NCBI GenBank assembly: GCA_945907245.1 | Contig: CAMDTB010000010.1 | Location: 1-64,000, forward strand | Source: Rhizobium sp. Q54 | GTDB lineage: Bacteria; Pseudomonadota; Alphaproteobacteria; SMXS01 | Length of the DNA stretch: 64,000 bases | Direction: 5' to 3' | In this document: in pieces, positions 8,817 through 17,590 of the stretch | Numbering within the stretch: position 1 is the stretch's first letter | Layout of the letters: every line of letters starts with the position of its first letter | Made by a program: the position numbers and the translations under genes | The notes under the pieces: generated by a model | Database searches by the model: none | What the model was told of the DNA's origin: nothing | The model's input: only the letters and a program-made list of their open reading frames with translations

Positions 8817-10661
8817 ATGAATCCCGTCTTGATCGTGTTCGGAATCCGCGCCGCCGTTCGCCTCGGCCGTGCCGGCGCGGAAATCTACGCGCAGCGTTCT
8901 CGCGACCGGGATGTCTACCTTCCGGACATCGAGCCGCCTGCGCCGTTCAGCCCCTATCAGTTGCTGATCGACTTCTACGGCGATCCGGCCAACCTGCAGC
9001 GGCTGAAGGCCGATCCGCAGCTTGTCGTGCTCTGGGATGAAGCTGCCGAACGGCCCGTCGACAAGCTGCCGCGGACCATCGAACCGCTGCACGCGGCGTT
9101 ACTTGCCGCGCTGGCGGAGAAATCGGTCGGCGGCGGCGAGGAAAGCCGCTACGCCCGACTTGAGCTGGCCGGCGGCGCGCTGATCTCGCAGTGGAGCCGC
9201 GCCGCGGAGCCGCTCAGTCCCATCGGCCGCATCGCTCTGACCATGGCCGATATCGCGCTCGAGTTCGTCGCATCGAATCCGTCGGTGGTCGGCGTCGGCG
9301 GCAGCGGCGAGACGCTGATCGGCGCCATCGCGCTGAACCTGTCCGGCATGATCCCCGACGACACCGATGAGTTCGGCCCGCGCGCCCAGATCGCCAACCG
9401 CCTCGTCGGCATCTTCCTGCGCGCCGGCCTGTCGGCGCTGGCTGCCCATCCGGACCTGGTGCTAGACGACGACCACGCCGAAAAGCTGGTCAAGGAGACG
9501 CTGGCGCCGCTGCTTAACGTGATGCCGGCCAGCCTGAGCGAACAGCTCGAGTGGCAGGCGCTGCTGGATGCGCTGCTGGGTCCGACCGCCACGGCCGCCT
9601 TCACCGTCATCGCCGAGAAGCCCGATGCCTTCCTCGGCAGGAAGTTCGCCTCCGACAAAGCGCTGGGCGCGCTGACCGGCGCGCTGTTTACCACGCTGCA
9701 GGATGCCGACGTGCGACGGCAGTTAGGCGACGGCGGCTGGATCACGCTCTACAAGGCGTTGCTGCAGGTGGCGGCGGATCGGCCGGCGCTGTTCGTCGGC
9801 GACGGCGCCAAGCCGAAGGACGCGCTGATCCGCAGTCTGCTGGCGGGGACGGCCGGAACGCTGGCCAAGCATCCGGGCTTCGAGGGCCAGATCGGAGCAG
9901 AGCTCGCCGCCGTGGCGGTGCAGGCGCTCAACGCCAATGCGGGCGGACTGCTCAAGCTGGACAAGGACGAGGAGTGGGAAGGGATGGCGCTGGCCATGAT
10001 TGGCCAAGTGTCGGGCGGTCTGTCCCGGGCGCTTACCGGCGGCGGTGAGGCGTTGCGCCGGTTCGGCCAGGATCAGCAATTGGAACTGGGGCGCATCTTC
10101 CTGGTCCAGGCGGCGGCGACGCCGGGCATGCTGGGGATCAAGCGGACCGAGCTGCAGGGCATCGTCTCGGGTGTTGCCTCGGCGATGGCGAACGACATAG
10201 ACCTCCTGCTGTCGCCGGATGACTGGCTGAAGATCGCCGGCGTTGCCATGAGCGAGGCGGCGGCCAATCCGGGGCGGTTGTTCGGGCTGGACGACACGGC
10301 GCCCGACGAGGCCCTCGCGGCGCAGGTCATCCGCGACCTGCTGAAGGCCGCCTCGGCGGCATGGTCGAAGGGGCGCGACGGCGGCAGCCTGCTCGCCGGC
10401 GCGACACTGCGCGACGCGGTCATCGCGGCGCTGAAGGCGGCCGCGAGAAACGCGCTTGCCGCCGCATCGGACGACAAGCCCATCAAGGCCGTCGCCGAAG
10501 CGATCAACCAGGTCGTTGCCCGGTCGCCAAAGGCGTTCGGCTCGAAAGACTGGCTGCTGCTGTTCGAGACCCTGGTCGTTGAGGCACTGGCCGAGGGCAA
10601 GGTCGCCGTGCTCGACGAGGCGAAGGTCATGGCGATTCTGGGCAAGCGAGGTGTGACATGA
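8817..10661 (+). CDS. Large alpha-helical repeat protein, unknown function
   Basis: A 614-residue protein, very rich in Ala and Leu. ATG 8817 is chosen because GGAGG (8806-8810) is correctly spaced; a GTG directly before it is less likely. A short motif recurs: a helix end, x-Pro, two or three residues, hydrophobic pair, often Gly, then a new helix. It begins near residues 154 (NPSVVGV), 211 (HPDLVL), 268 (KPDAFLG), 322 (RPALFVG), 352 (HPGF), 435 (TPGMLG), 484 (NPGRLFG) and 570 (SPKAFG). The first intervals are about 55 residues. This implies a helical solenoid, perhaps a scaffold. No signal peptide is clear. Its stop overlaps the next gene (ATGA), so the two are coupled. Confidence 0.8.
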   Translation: MNPVLIVFGIRAAVRLGRAGAEIYAQRSRDRDVYLPDIEPPAPFSPYQLLIDFYGDPANLQRLKADPQLVVLWDEAAERPVDKLPRTIEPLHAALLAALAEKSVGGGEESRYARLELAGGALISQWSRAAEPLSPIGRIALTMADIALEFVASNPSVVGVGGSGETLIGAIALNLSGMIPDDTDEFGPRAQIANRLVGIFLRAGLSALAAHPDLVLDDDHAEKLVKETLAPLLNVMPASLSEQLEWQALLDALLGPTATAAFTVIAEKPDAFLGRKFASDKALGALTGALFTTLQDADVRRQLGDGGWITLYKALLQVAADRPALFVGDGAKPKDALIRSLLAGTAGTLAKHPGFEGQIGAELAAVAVQALNANAGGLLKLDKDEEWEGMALAMIGQVSGGLSRALTGGGEALRRFGQDQQLELGRIFLVQAAATPGMLGIKRTELQGIVSGVASAMANDIDLLLSPDDWLKIAGVAMSEAAANPGRLFGLDDTAPDEALAAQVIRDLLKAASAAWSKGRDGGSLLAGATLRDAVIAALKAAARNALAAASDDKPIKAVAEAINQVVARSPKAFGSKDWLLLFETLVVEALAEGKVAVLDEAKVMAILGKRGVT

Positions 10662-11452
10662 AGATGGGGCTGGCCATTGCCATCGCCGCCATCGCCGTTC
10701 TGGCGGGCGGTTGCGGGACCGTCGAAACGGCGTCGACCATGCGCACGCTCGACGACCAGATGCGCGTGATCCTGGTGCAGCAGGCCAGCCAGGACGACGA
10801 GCTGGTGCGGCAGGTGACGGCCGACCAGGCGCTCGCCGACCTGGCGGCGCGGGCGGTCTACCAGGTGAACAGCGCGCTTGGCGATTCCGAGCGCATCGCC
10901 CTCTACCGCATCGCGGCGGTCGCCTACTGGAAGGCCGGCGCGGCGGGCGAGAAGCAGATCGGCGATGTCGTCGCGGCGGGGACTGCCGTTTGCCGGAGCG
11001 CGGTCAGCAAGCCGCCCCGGGACTGCGCCGCCATTGCCCTGGCGCTCCCCGCGGCGCAGATCGAAAGCGAAAGGAGAAAACTCGACGATCTGGAGGCGGC
11101 CGCGCGGCAGGGGCCGCTGAGCGAAGACCAGCTGAAGCAGTCGGTGCTGATCGCCGACAGGATGTTCTCGGCCACCGTCCGGCTCATTCAGATGCGCCCG
11201 CCGGGCACCGACGTCGCCGTCCCCACCGATCTCAGGGAGTATGTCGACCGGCAGGTGCTGCTGTCCTACTGCAACGCTGGCCGGGCGCGCGCGTTCGCCA
11301 TCGAGAAATCGCCGGCGGGTCTTCCGGCCGCGACCCGCGAGGAATACCGGCGCGTCCGGAGCGAGACAACCAGGGCGCTGGGCCAGGAACCGGTGTGCAT
11401 GGAGCGCAAGGATATCCGTAGCCGGGCGCTCGAGGAGGAGGCCGGCCGTTAG
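10658..11452 (+). CDS. Lipoprotein of unknown function, coupled to repeat protein
   Basis: A 264-residue lipoprotein: the signal AIAAIAVLAGGC puts the lipid Cys near residue 19. The mature domain is predicted largely helical with four further Cys residues (VCRSA, DCAA, SYCNAG, VCMERK). I recognise no family. Its ATG overlaps the stop of the 614-residue repeat protein by four bases, which argues for co-translation and a shared function at the envelope. Its stop codon TAG shares bases with the stop of the convergent gene (overlap 11449-11452). Confidence 0.78.
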   Translation: MKMGLAIAIAAIAVLAGGCGTVETASTMRTLDDQMRVILVQQASQDDELVRQVTADQALADLAARAVYQVNSALGDSERIALYRIAAVAYWKAGAAGEKQIGDVVAAGTAVCRSAVSKPPRDCAAIALALPAAQIESERRKLDDLEAAARQGPLSEDQLKQSVLIADRMFSATVRLIQMRPPGTDVAVPTDLREYVDRQVLLSYCNAGRARAFAIEKSPAGLPAATREEYRRVRSETTRALGQEPVCMERKDIRSRALEEEAGR

Positions 11453-12714
11453 GCGGCCTCGACCGCCGAAAACCGCATTCCGGCGGCGGCGAACCTGTCC
11501 AGTTCGTTTGTCCCCAGCGCCAGAGCCGGTGTCAGCACGCCGGCACGGTCCGGCTTGTTGGCGTGCGGGTCGGCGAGGATGAGCGCCGCTTCCGCGATCA
11601 TGTTGGCGGTGGTGCGGTAGCCGGGGTGTCCGTCGGCGTCGAGGCGCATGGCGACGGCGCCTGCGGGTCCGCTCGCACGGCCGGTGATGTTCCAATGCCA
11701 GTTGTCCAGGTTCTCCAGGCTGGGGCCCGATCCCGGCTTGGGGAAGAACCGGTCGGCGACAGATTTCATGATCTGGCGCGGCGCCTTCAGCGGCGTGCTC
11801 ATCAACCAGCCCATGACCGAGGCGTTGGCCGACATCAGATAGGCGGCGGGGGCCTGGAACGCGCCGGCGCGGCCGCCCATGCTGAGGCGCTCCCGGTAGC
11901 GCAGCGCCGTCGACACGGGCACCTGCTCGCGCCGCAGCAGCGCGAAAGTCCGGTTGACGACTGCCGGATGAAGGTAAGGGCCGGGAAAGATCGGCATGGA
12001 CCACGGCTCCAGGTCGTCGGATCTGGGCGTCATGTCATAGGGCATGGCGCGCCTGATCTCGTCGCGGTCCGGGTCGTCGGCCGGGTTGAGCGCCGTGGGA
12101 TCCTCGGCGAGACCCGAGAAATCATTCTCCAGCATCACCCGCATGGTCTCGGCGGTGCCGCCCGAGATCATCTCGCTCAGACGTGTCGCGCCGGCCGGCG
12201 GCTGCATGGCGCCACCCAGCAGATCGATGCGCGCGGGGCTCGTTCCGTGCTTCGCCAGGTAGCCTTCCAGCAGGGCGAGCGCCATCAGATCGAAAGGCAG
12301 TGCCTCGTAGCCGGCGACAGGCGCGATCCGGGCGCCGCTTTCACGCGCCGTGTCGTGGAAGCGGTCGATGATGTCGCGCACGAACACCAGCTCGCCGGTG
12401 AGGTCGAGATAGTGGGTGCCGGCCGCCGCGCAGGCGCCGACCAGGGCCTCGGCGCGGCCGTAATAGGGACCGGCAAGGTTGGCGACGGCCGCGCCGCGGG
12501 CCGCCAGTTCCGCTGCCTCGCCGGGGACCGTGCAGTCGGCGGCGATGGCGCCCGACGCACCGTATTTCTCGGCGAGCGGCGCCAGCACCTCGGCGCGGCG
12601 TCCGGCGACGGCCCAGCGCTGTCCGGTCTCGCGCGCCCGCCTGGCCAGATATTCGCAGACGCGCTGGCCGGTATAACCGCTGGCGCCAACGATGATGACG
12701 TCGAATTCCCGCAT
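11449..12714 (-). CDS. Saccharopine dehydrogenase-like / trans-acting enoyl reductase family protein
   Basis: A 421-residue NAD(P)-binding protein. The N-terminus VIIVGASGYTGQRVCEYL is a Rossmann loop (GxSGYTG) typical of the saccharopine dehydrogenase-like family, which includes mycobacterial trans-acting enoyl reductases. Family features continue with ANLAGPYYGRAEALVGACA and GTHYLDLTGE. The activity here is probably a reduction on a lipid or ketone, but is not provable from sequence. ATG 12714 has GAGGAT upstream and is chosen over a 38-residue extension. It is divergent from the DUF4126 gene. Confidence 0.85.
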   Translation of the reverse strand: MREFDVIIVGASGYTGQRVCEYLARRARETGQRWAVAGRRAEVLAPLAEKYGASGAIAADCTVPGEAAELAARGAAVANLAGPYYGRAEALVGACAAAGTHYLDLTGELVFVRDIIDRFHDTARESGARIAPVAGYEALPFDLMALALLEGYLAKHGTSPARIDLLGGAMQPPAGATRLSEMISGGTAETMRVMLENDFSGLAEDPTALNPADDPDRDEIRRAMPYDMTPRSDDLEPWSMPIFPGPYLHPAVVNRTFALLRREQVPVSTALRYRERLSMGGRAGAFQAPAAYLMSANASVMGWLMSTPLKAPRQIMKSVADRFFPKPGSGPSLENLDNWHWNITGRASGPAGAVAMRLDADGHPGYRTTANMIAEAALILADPHANKPDRAGVLTPALALGTNELDRFAAAGMRFSAVEAA

Positions 12715-12793
12715 GGCATCCTCCCGTTCCTCCCGCACCATATCATGGTGGCGGCACGTTGTGTCGGCGGGGCTGCCGTGGCAGCCTCTGGCC

Positions 12794-13405
12794 ATGAGCG
12801 CCGTGGAACTGATCGGACTGGCGACCACGCTCAGCCTGCTGGCGGGCTGGCGTCTCTATCTTTGCGTATTCGCCACCGGCCTCGCCATGCAACTGGGCTG
12901 GCTCGAGTTGCCGGAGCATTTGAATGGACTGGTCGTGCTGGCCAATCCGTGGGTGATCGGCGCGGCGGGGATCGGCCTTGTCGCCGAGTTCCTCGCCGAC
13001 AAGGTTGCCTGGGTGGATTCGGTGTGGGACGCGGTGCATACGTTCGTTCGCCCCTTGGGCGGCGCGCTGCTTGCCCTTGCCGTAGTCGATCCGGGCGACC
13101 CGGTCTGGCAGCTTGTGGCGCTGCTGCTGGGCGGCGGCGCCGCGTTCCTTGCGCACGGCGCCAAGGCTGGCGCCCGCGCCGTGGTCAACACCAGTCCCGA
13201 ACCGTTCAGCAACATCGCCGTCTCGTCGCTGGAGGACATCGTGACGGGTGGCCTGCTGGCGCTGGCCTTCGCGTTTCCGGCCGCCGCCGTCGTGATCGCG
13301 CTGTTGTTGCTGGCGGTGGTCATCGCGCTGGTGCTGCTGCTGCGCCAGCTGGTCGCCTGGATCAGGAGGCGGCAACCGGCGCCGAGGCAGACCGCCGGAC
13401 GTTGA
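12794..13405 (+). CDS. DUF4126 domain-containing membrane protein
   Basis: A 203-residue integral membrane protein with four to five hydrophobic segments. The family signature EFLADKVAWVDSVWDAVHTF lies at about 57-76, followed by a second characteristic block, AKAGARAVVNTSPEPFSN. DUF4126 has no established function. ATG 12794 is chosen because similarity begins at MSAVELIGLA; an upstream extension overlaps the divergent gene. It ends about 50 bases before a VOC gene and may be co-transcribed with it. Confidence 0.85.
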   Translation: MSAVELIGLATTLSLLAGWRLYLCVFATGLAMQLGWLELPEHLNGLVVLANPWVIGAAGIGLVAEFLADKVAWVDSVWDAVHTFVRPLGGALLALAVVDPGDPVWQLVALLLGGGAAFLAHGAKAGARAVVNTSPEPFSNIAVSSLEDIVTGGLLALAFAFPAAAVVIALLLLAVVIALVLLLRQLVAWIRRRQPAPRQTAGR

Positions 13406-13455
13406 CTTGCCTGCGACCGATATCATCTTCGATAGGAGCGGACGGAGAATGGCGC

Positions 13456-13839
13456 ATGAGCGTTGACCTGAATCACACCATCGTCTGGTGCAGCGATCCG
13501 CAGCGTTCCGCCGGCTTCATGGCCGAGATGCTGGGCCTGCCCGGACCCAGGCCGCTGTATCACTTCCTGGTCATCGAGACCGGCAATGGCGTCTCGCTCG
13601 ACTTCGCCGAAAAGCAGGGAACCGTGTCGCCGCAGCACTACGCGTTCCTGGTCGGCGAGACCGAGTTCGACGGCATCTACCGGCGCATCAGGGAGAGGGG
13701 GCTCGACCATTGGGCCGATCCCGCCCGCGCCCGGCCCGGCGAGATCAACCGCAACGATGGCGGCCGCGGCGTCTACTTCCTCGACCCGGACGGCCATGTA
13801 CTGGAGGCGCTCACCCGTCCCTATGGCAGCGGAGGCTAG
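13456..13839 (+). CDS. VOC family protein (glyoxalase/bleomycin resistance-like)
   Basis: A 127-residue single-module vicinal-oxygen-chelate protein. Likely metal or substrate residues are His in LNHTIVW near the N-terminus, His in the central QHYAFLV strand, and Glu in the C-terminal GHVLEAL strand. YFLDPDGHVLEAL is the usual VOC C-terminal signature. Such proteins act as dimers in glyoxalase, extradiol dioxygenase, epimerase or resistance roles; the specific role is unknown. GGAG at 13444-13447 supports the ATG at 13456. Confidence 0.85.
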   Translation: MSVDLNHTIVWCSDPQRSAGFMAEMLGLPGPRPLYHFLVIETGNGVSLDFAEKQGTVSPQHYAFLVGETEFDGIYRRIRERGLDHWADPARARPGEINRNDGGRGVYFLDPDGHVLEALTRPYGSGG

Positions 13840-13966
13840 GCGCTTTCTCGCTTGTATGGCGGGGACTTGCGGCTAAGCTTACCCTGACGAACGCAACCGC
13901 GCGTTCGCGAGAGATGGAGCTGGGGCCATTCACGCATCGGGCAGATCGGGGCAAGCCGGAGCGCAG

Positions 13967-14968
13967 ATGAGCGGGAGGCGTCTGCTCAGCGTGGTGGCTG
14001 CCTGTTTCAACGAGGAAGACAACGTCGAAGAGCTTTACCGCCAGGTGCGGGCACAATTCGAGGCGATCGATCGCTACGACTTCGAACTCATCTTCATCGA
14101 CAACTGCTCGACCGACGGTACCGTCGCCGTGCTCAAGCGTCTCGCCGCCGCCGATCGCAACGTCAAGGTCATCGTCAACGCGCGCAATTTCGGCCATGTC
14201 CGCTCGCCCATGCACGCCATCCTGCAGGCGCGGGGCGATGCGATCATCGCCATGGCGTCGGACCTGCAGGATCCACCGTCCTTCATCACTGAACTGATCT
14301 CACGATGGGAAGAAGGCTATCCGGTCGTGCTCTGCATCAAGAACGCGAGCGAGGAATCCCCGCTGATGTTCTGGCTGCGCAAGCGCTACTACGCCCTGGT
14401 CGAGCGGCTGTCGTCGATCGAGACCATCCAGAACTTCACCGGGTTCGGACTCTATGACCGCAGGGTGATCGAGGAAGTACGCCGCTTCGGCGACCCCTAT
14501 CCCTACTTCCGCGGCATGATCGCCGAAATCGGCCTGAAGCGTTACGAGATTCCCTATGTCCAGCCGGGCCGCAAGAGCGGCATCACCAAGAACAACTGGT
14601 ACACGCTTTACGACCTGGCGATGCTGGGCATCACCAACCTGTCGAAGGTGCCGCTGCGGCTGGTGGCCGGGCTGGGCTTCGTAACGGCCGCCGGCTCGCT
14701 GGTCGTCGCGCTCGCCTACCTGTTCTACAAGCTGGTGTTCTGGAGCGAATTCGAGCTGGGCCTGGCGCCCGTCATCATCGGCCTGTTCTTCCTGGGCGCG
14801 GTACAGCTCATCGCGCTCGGCATCATCGGCGAGTATATCGGCTCGGTGCACACCACCGTGCAGAACCGGCCCTACGTGACCGAGCGCGAGCGTATCAATT
14901 TCGACGAGCCCGCCGAGGCGTTCGACGCGGAACCGGCGCGCGAGGCCGCCGGAAGCGGCCGGGCCTGA
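13967..14968 (+). CDS. Family 2 glycosyltransferase (GtrB/DPM1-like)
   Basis: A 333-residue inner-membrane glycosyltransferase. The GT-A domain fills about residues 1-225, with VVAACFNEEDNVEELYRQ at the start and the nucleotide/metal region ASDLQDPPS near 95. Two transmembrane helices follow, about 232-258 and 268-295. This architecture belongs to enzymes that load a sugar from a nucleotide donor onto polyprenyl phosphate (GtrB, ArnC, dolichyl-phosphate mannose synthase). The convergent membrane-protein gene at 14975 could be a partner that uses the lipid-linked sugar. Donor sugar unknown. Confidence 0.9.
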   Translation: MSGRRLLSVVAACFNEEDNVEELYRQVRAQFEAIDRYDFELIFIDNCSTDGTVAVLKRLAAADRNVKVIVNARNFGHVRSPMHAILQARGDAIIAMASDLQDPPSFITELISRWEEGYPVVLCIKNASEESPLMFWLRKRYYALVERLSSIETIQNFTGFGLYDRRVIEEVRRFGDPYPYFRGMIAEIGLKRYEIPYVQPGRKSGITKNNWYTLYDLAMLGITNLSKVPLRLVAGLGFVTAAGSLVVALAYLFYKLVFWSEFELGLAPVIIGLFFLGAVQLIALGIIGEYIGSVHTTVQNRPYVTERERINFDEPAEAFDAEPAREAAGSGRA

Positions 14969-14974
14969 CCGGCC

Positions 14975-16444
14975 TCAACCCCCGGGCGGCACGATCCGGT
15001 AGAGCGCGCCCTGCTCGCTGGTCCAGAGCGGGCGAAGCCAGCTTTCATGCGGTTGCCGGTCCCGTGGCACGCCCAACACCCAGACATGGTCGAACCGGTC
15101 GCGCGGTATCGCCGCCAGCCGGTCGGCGAGCAGCGGCTCGGGCCTGTCGCAGCCTGGCAGGCGGATGCGCCCGGAATCCTCGTAGGCGAAATCGGCTGGT
15201 ATCGATGGGCCGACCCTGACGAGCTGGGCGCCGGGCATCCTGAACTGGTCGTTGACGAAGGAGTCGCGCCGGACGATGGCCATGCTGGCGATGGTGATGC
15301 GCGGCGGCGCCCAGCCGCGCGGGCACCCGAGATCGACCAGCGCCAGCACCCGGGAGTTATTCGGCAGCGCCTCGAGCGCTTCGAGGTTGCGCTCCTGCTC
15401 GCCGGCGTAGAGGCCCATGCTGACGGTGGTCACGGCGATGCGGGCGGCGAAGAAGACCAGCGCGGCGACGGCGGCCAGGGTCATGACGCGCCCGTCCAGT
15501 CCCTCGCGCGGACGCAGCGACAGCAGCGCGATGGCGAGCAGCAGCGGGGCAAGCCTGGCGTCGGCATAGATCAGCCCGAAGAACGCATAGGGCAGGCAGA
15601 GATAGAGCACGCCGAGCGCCGCGAGCGCGGCCGCCAGACGCGGATCGAGTCTGAACGGCCGCGCCGCGCACACCAGGAACACACCGAGCAGGCCGAGCGC
15701 GCAATAGCCGTCCCAGCCGACCCAGCGTTCCCGCAGGGCGCTTTCGAGGCCGCCCCACTTGGCGCGCAGGTCGAACAGCGCCGAGATCGCGCCGCCGCCG
15801 CCTTCGCCGCGCCAGATCAGGATGAACAGCAGCGGCACCGCCAGGGGCAGGCAGTCGGCGGCGACGCCCCGTGCCGCATGCCAGACGCCGCCCGGCTCCT
15901 TCAGGCGCCGCACTGCGGCTTCGGCCACGCAAAGCAAGCCAAAGACGCCCCAGCCCATGACGTGGCTGAAATAGATGACGATGCCGCCGACGAGCAGCAG
16001 CGCGGCCCGCGCCCGCCAACGCTTCTGCCGCGCCAAGCGCAGCGCCAGCCCGAAGGCGAGCAGCGCCAGCGCCACCGACAGCGCGTAGTTCACGAACCCG
16101 AACTGGAAGGGATAGCCATAGGCCAGCGGCAGCGCGAAGGCGGCCGTGGGCGGGATCCGGCCGTGGATCTCGGCGGCGACGAACAGCATGCCCGCCGCCG
16201 TCAGCATCGGGATCGCGAGCACGACGAGCTTTGTCGCAAACTCGATCCCCAGCGCCGGTCCCAGCAGCAGCACCAGGACGTCCACGCCCAGGTTGCCGAC
16301 CGGCATCCAGTGGATCGAGAAGGCCTCGGCCAGGGTCGGCGCCCCGTCCATGCCGGCCTGGATGCGGTAACGGCCCATGTGAACGGGCAGATCGCTCAGC
16401 GGCGGCATGGCGGGCCACAGCAGCGGCACCGCCATCAGCAGCAC
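14975..16444 (-). CDS. Polytopic membrane protein, N-terminus interrupted by an in-frame stop
   Basis: About 489 residues from a GTG at 16444, with some ten hydrophobic segments and a soluble C-terminal domain. The size and pattern fit GT-C-like integral-membrane glycosyltransferases, but I see no decisive motif. The frame continues upstream: ATG at 16498 gives 13 codons (MTDAGRPWWSHPG), then TAG at 16457-16459, then AAALVLLMAVPLL, which is clearly part of the first membrane helix. So the natural start is probably 16498 and the TAG a nonsense mutation or read error; otherwise translation restarts at GTG 16444 or ATG 16435. The neighbouring GtrB-type gene suggests a lipid-linked sugar pathway. 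Confidence 0.65.
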   Translation of the reverse strand: MLLMAVPLLWPAMPPLSDLPVHMGRYRIQAGMDGAPTLAEAFSIHWMPVGNLGVDVLVLLLGPALGIEFATKLVVLAIPMLTAAGMLFVAAEIHGRIPPTAAFALPLAYGYPFQFGFVNYALSVALALLAFGLALRLARQKRWRARAALLLVGGIVIYFSHVMGWGVFGLLCVAEAAVRRLKEPGGVWHAARGVAADCLPLAVPLLFILIWRGEGGGGAISALFDLRAKWGGLESALRERWVGWDGYCALGLLGVFLVCAARPFRLDPRLAAALAALGVLYLCLPYAFFGLIYADARLAPLLLAIALLSLRPREGLDGRVMTLAAVAALVFFAARIAVTTVSMGLYAGEQERNLEALEALPNNSRVLALVDLGCPRGWAPPRITIASMAIVRRDSFVNDQFRMPGAQLVRVGPSIPADFAYEDSGRIRLPGCDRPEPLLADRLAAIPRDRFDHVWVLGVPRDRQPHESWLRPLWTSEQGALYRIVPPGG

Positions 16445-16538
16445 CAGGGCGGCCGCCTAACCGGGGTGCGACCACCAGGGGCGGCCGGCGTCTGTCATCG
16501 CGGTCCGTCCCCGGCAGCGATCATGTGAAGGACCCGGT

Positions 16539-17495
16539 TCAGCCCTTGCTGGACAGCGCGTCGACTTCCGCCACTTCGTCCGGCGTCAGCTTCCAGGTCA
16601 CGGCCTGGGCGTTGCGCTCGACCTGCTCCGGCTTGGTGGCGCCGGCGATCACGCTGGCGACGCCGCGCTTGGCGAGCAGCCAGGCGAAGGCCAGGTCCAG
16701 CAGTTCCTTGCCGCGGCTCTGCGCGAACGGCACCAGCTTCTCGACGATCGCCCAGTTGGCGTCGGTGGCATAGGCGTTGCCCAGGCCGGCCAAGCGGCCG
16801 AAACGGGTGTCCTTGCCGCTTTCCTCGCCGCGCTTGTACTTGCCGGTGAGGAAGCCCGACGCGAGCGGGAAATAGGGAACCAGGCCCATGCCCGCTGCTT
16901 CCAGCGCCGGCGCCAGCTCCTTTTCGACGTCGCGGGCGACCAGGCTGTACTGGTTCTGCGAGGCGATATAGCCGTTCAGGTTGTGATATTTGGCGGTCCA
17001 GTGCGCCTCGGTCACCTTCCACGGCGACAGGTTGCTGCAGGCGGCATAGCGGATCTTGCCCTGCTTGATCAGCTCGTCGAGCGCGCGCACCGTCTCCTCG
17101 GTCGGCGTGATGCCGTCGGGGATGTGCAGGTAATAGAGGTCGATCCAGTCGGTGTTGAGCCGCTTCAGGCTGGCCTCGACCGCCTGCATGACGTAGCGGC
17201 GCGAGCTTCCAGCCAGGCCATCGGCTGGATTCATGGTCTTCAGGCCGAACTTGGTGCCGATCACGACGTCCTTGCGGCGCGGGCCCAGCAACTGGCCCAG
17301 ATAGGCTTCGGAATTATTCTCCTGGGTGCCGTCGCCATAGATGTCGGCGGTGTCGAGATGGGTCACGCCCAGGTCGAGCGCCTTGTGCAGCACGGCCTTC
17401 GACGCGGGCACGTCGATTTGCCAGCCGAAATTGTTGCAGCCGAGGCCGAGCGTGGAAACCCTCAGGCCGGAATTTCCAAGTAGACGTTCTTCCAT
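16539..17495 (-). CDS. Aldo/keto reductase
   Basis: A 318-residue TIM-barrel oxidoreductase using NADPH. The AKR catalytic tetrad is visible as Asp48 and Tyr53 (DTADIYGDG), Lys82 (GTKFGLK) and His124 (YYLHIPD). It reduces an aldehyde or ketone; the subgroup resembles YajO/Gpr-like general reductases rather than a pathway-specific enzyme. ATG 17495 has GGAGGGAAA immediately upstream; a 16-residue extension is open but unlikely. It stands alone between a membrane-protein gene and an M15 peptidase gene on the same strand. Confidence 0.92.
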   Translation of the reverse strand: MEERLLGNSGLRVSTLGLGCNNFGWQIDVPASKAVLHKALDLGVTHLDTADIYGDGTQENNSEAYLGQLLGPRRKDVVIGTKFGLKTMNPADGLAGSSRRYVMQAVEASLKRLNTDWIDLYYLHIPDGITPTEETVRALDELIKQGKIRYAACSNLSPWKVTEAHWTAKYHNLNGYIASQNQYSLVARDVEKELAPALEAAGMGLVPYFPLASGFLTGKYKRGEESGKDTRFGRLAGLGNAYATDANWAIVEKLVPFAQSRGKELLDLAFAWLLAKRGVASVIAGATKPEQVERNAQAVTWKLTPDEVAEVDALSSKG

Positions 17496-17590
17496 GGGTT
17501 TCCCTCCATATCCTTCATGGGCGCCGAATCCGGCGGCGCCCATCAGTGCCCGGAAGGGATGGCCTTGTCACCCGCAAAAATGGCGCGGTG

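Noticed and set aside
11563-13455. Long plus-strand frame leading into the VOC gene
   Set aside because: Upstream of ATG 13456 it is antisense to the enoyl reductase-like gene and out of frame with DUF4126; only the last 127 codons match a family.
15047-16528. 493-codon plus-strand open frame opposite the polytopic membrane protein
   Set aside because: Low-complexity Arg/Gln/Glu-rich translation; the minus strand encodes clear membrane helices.
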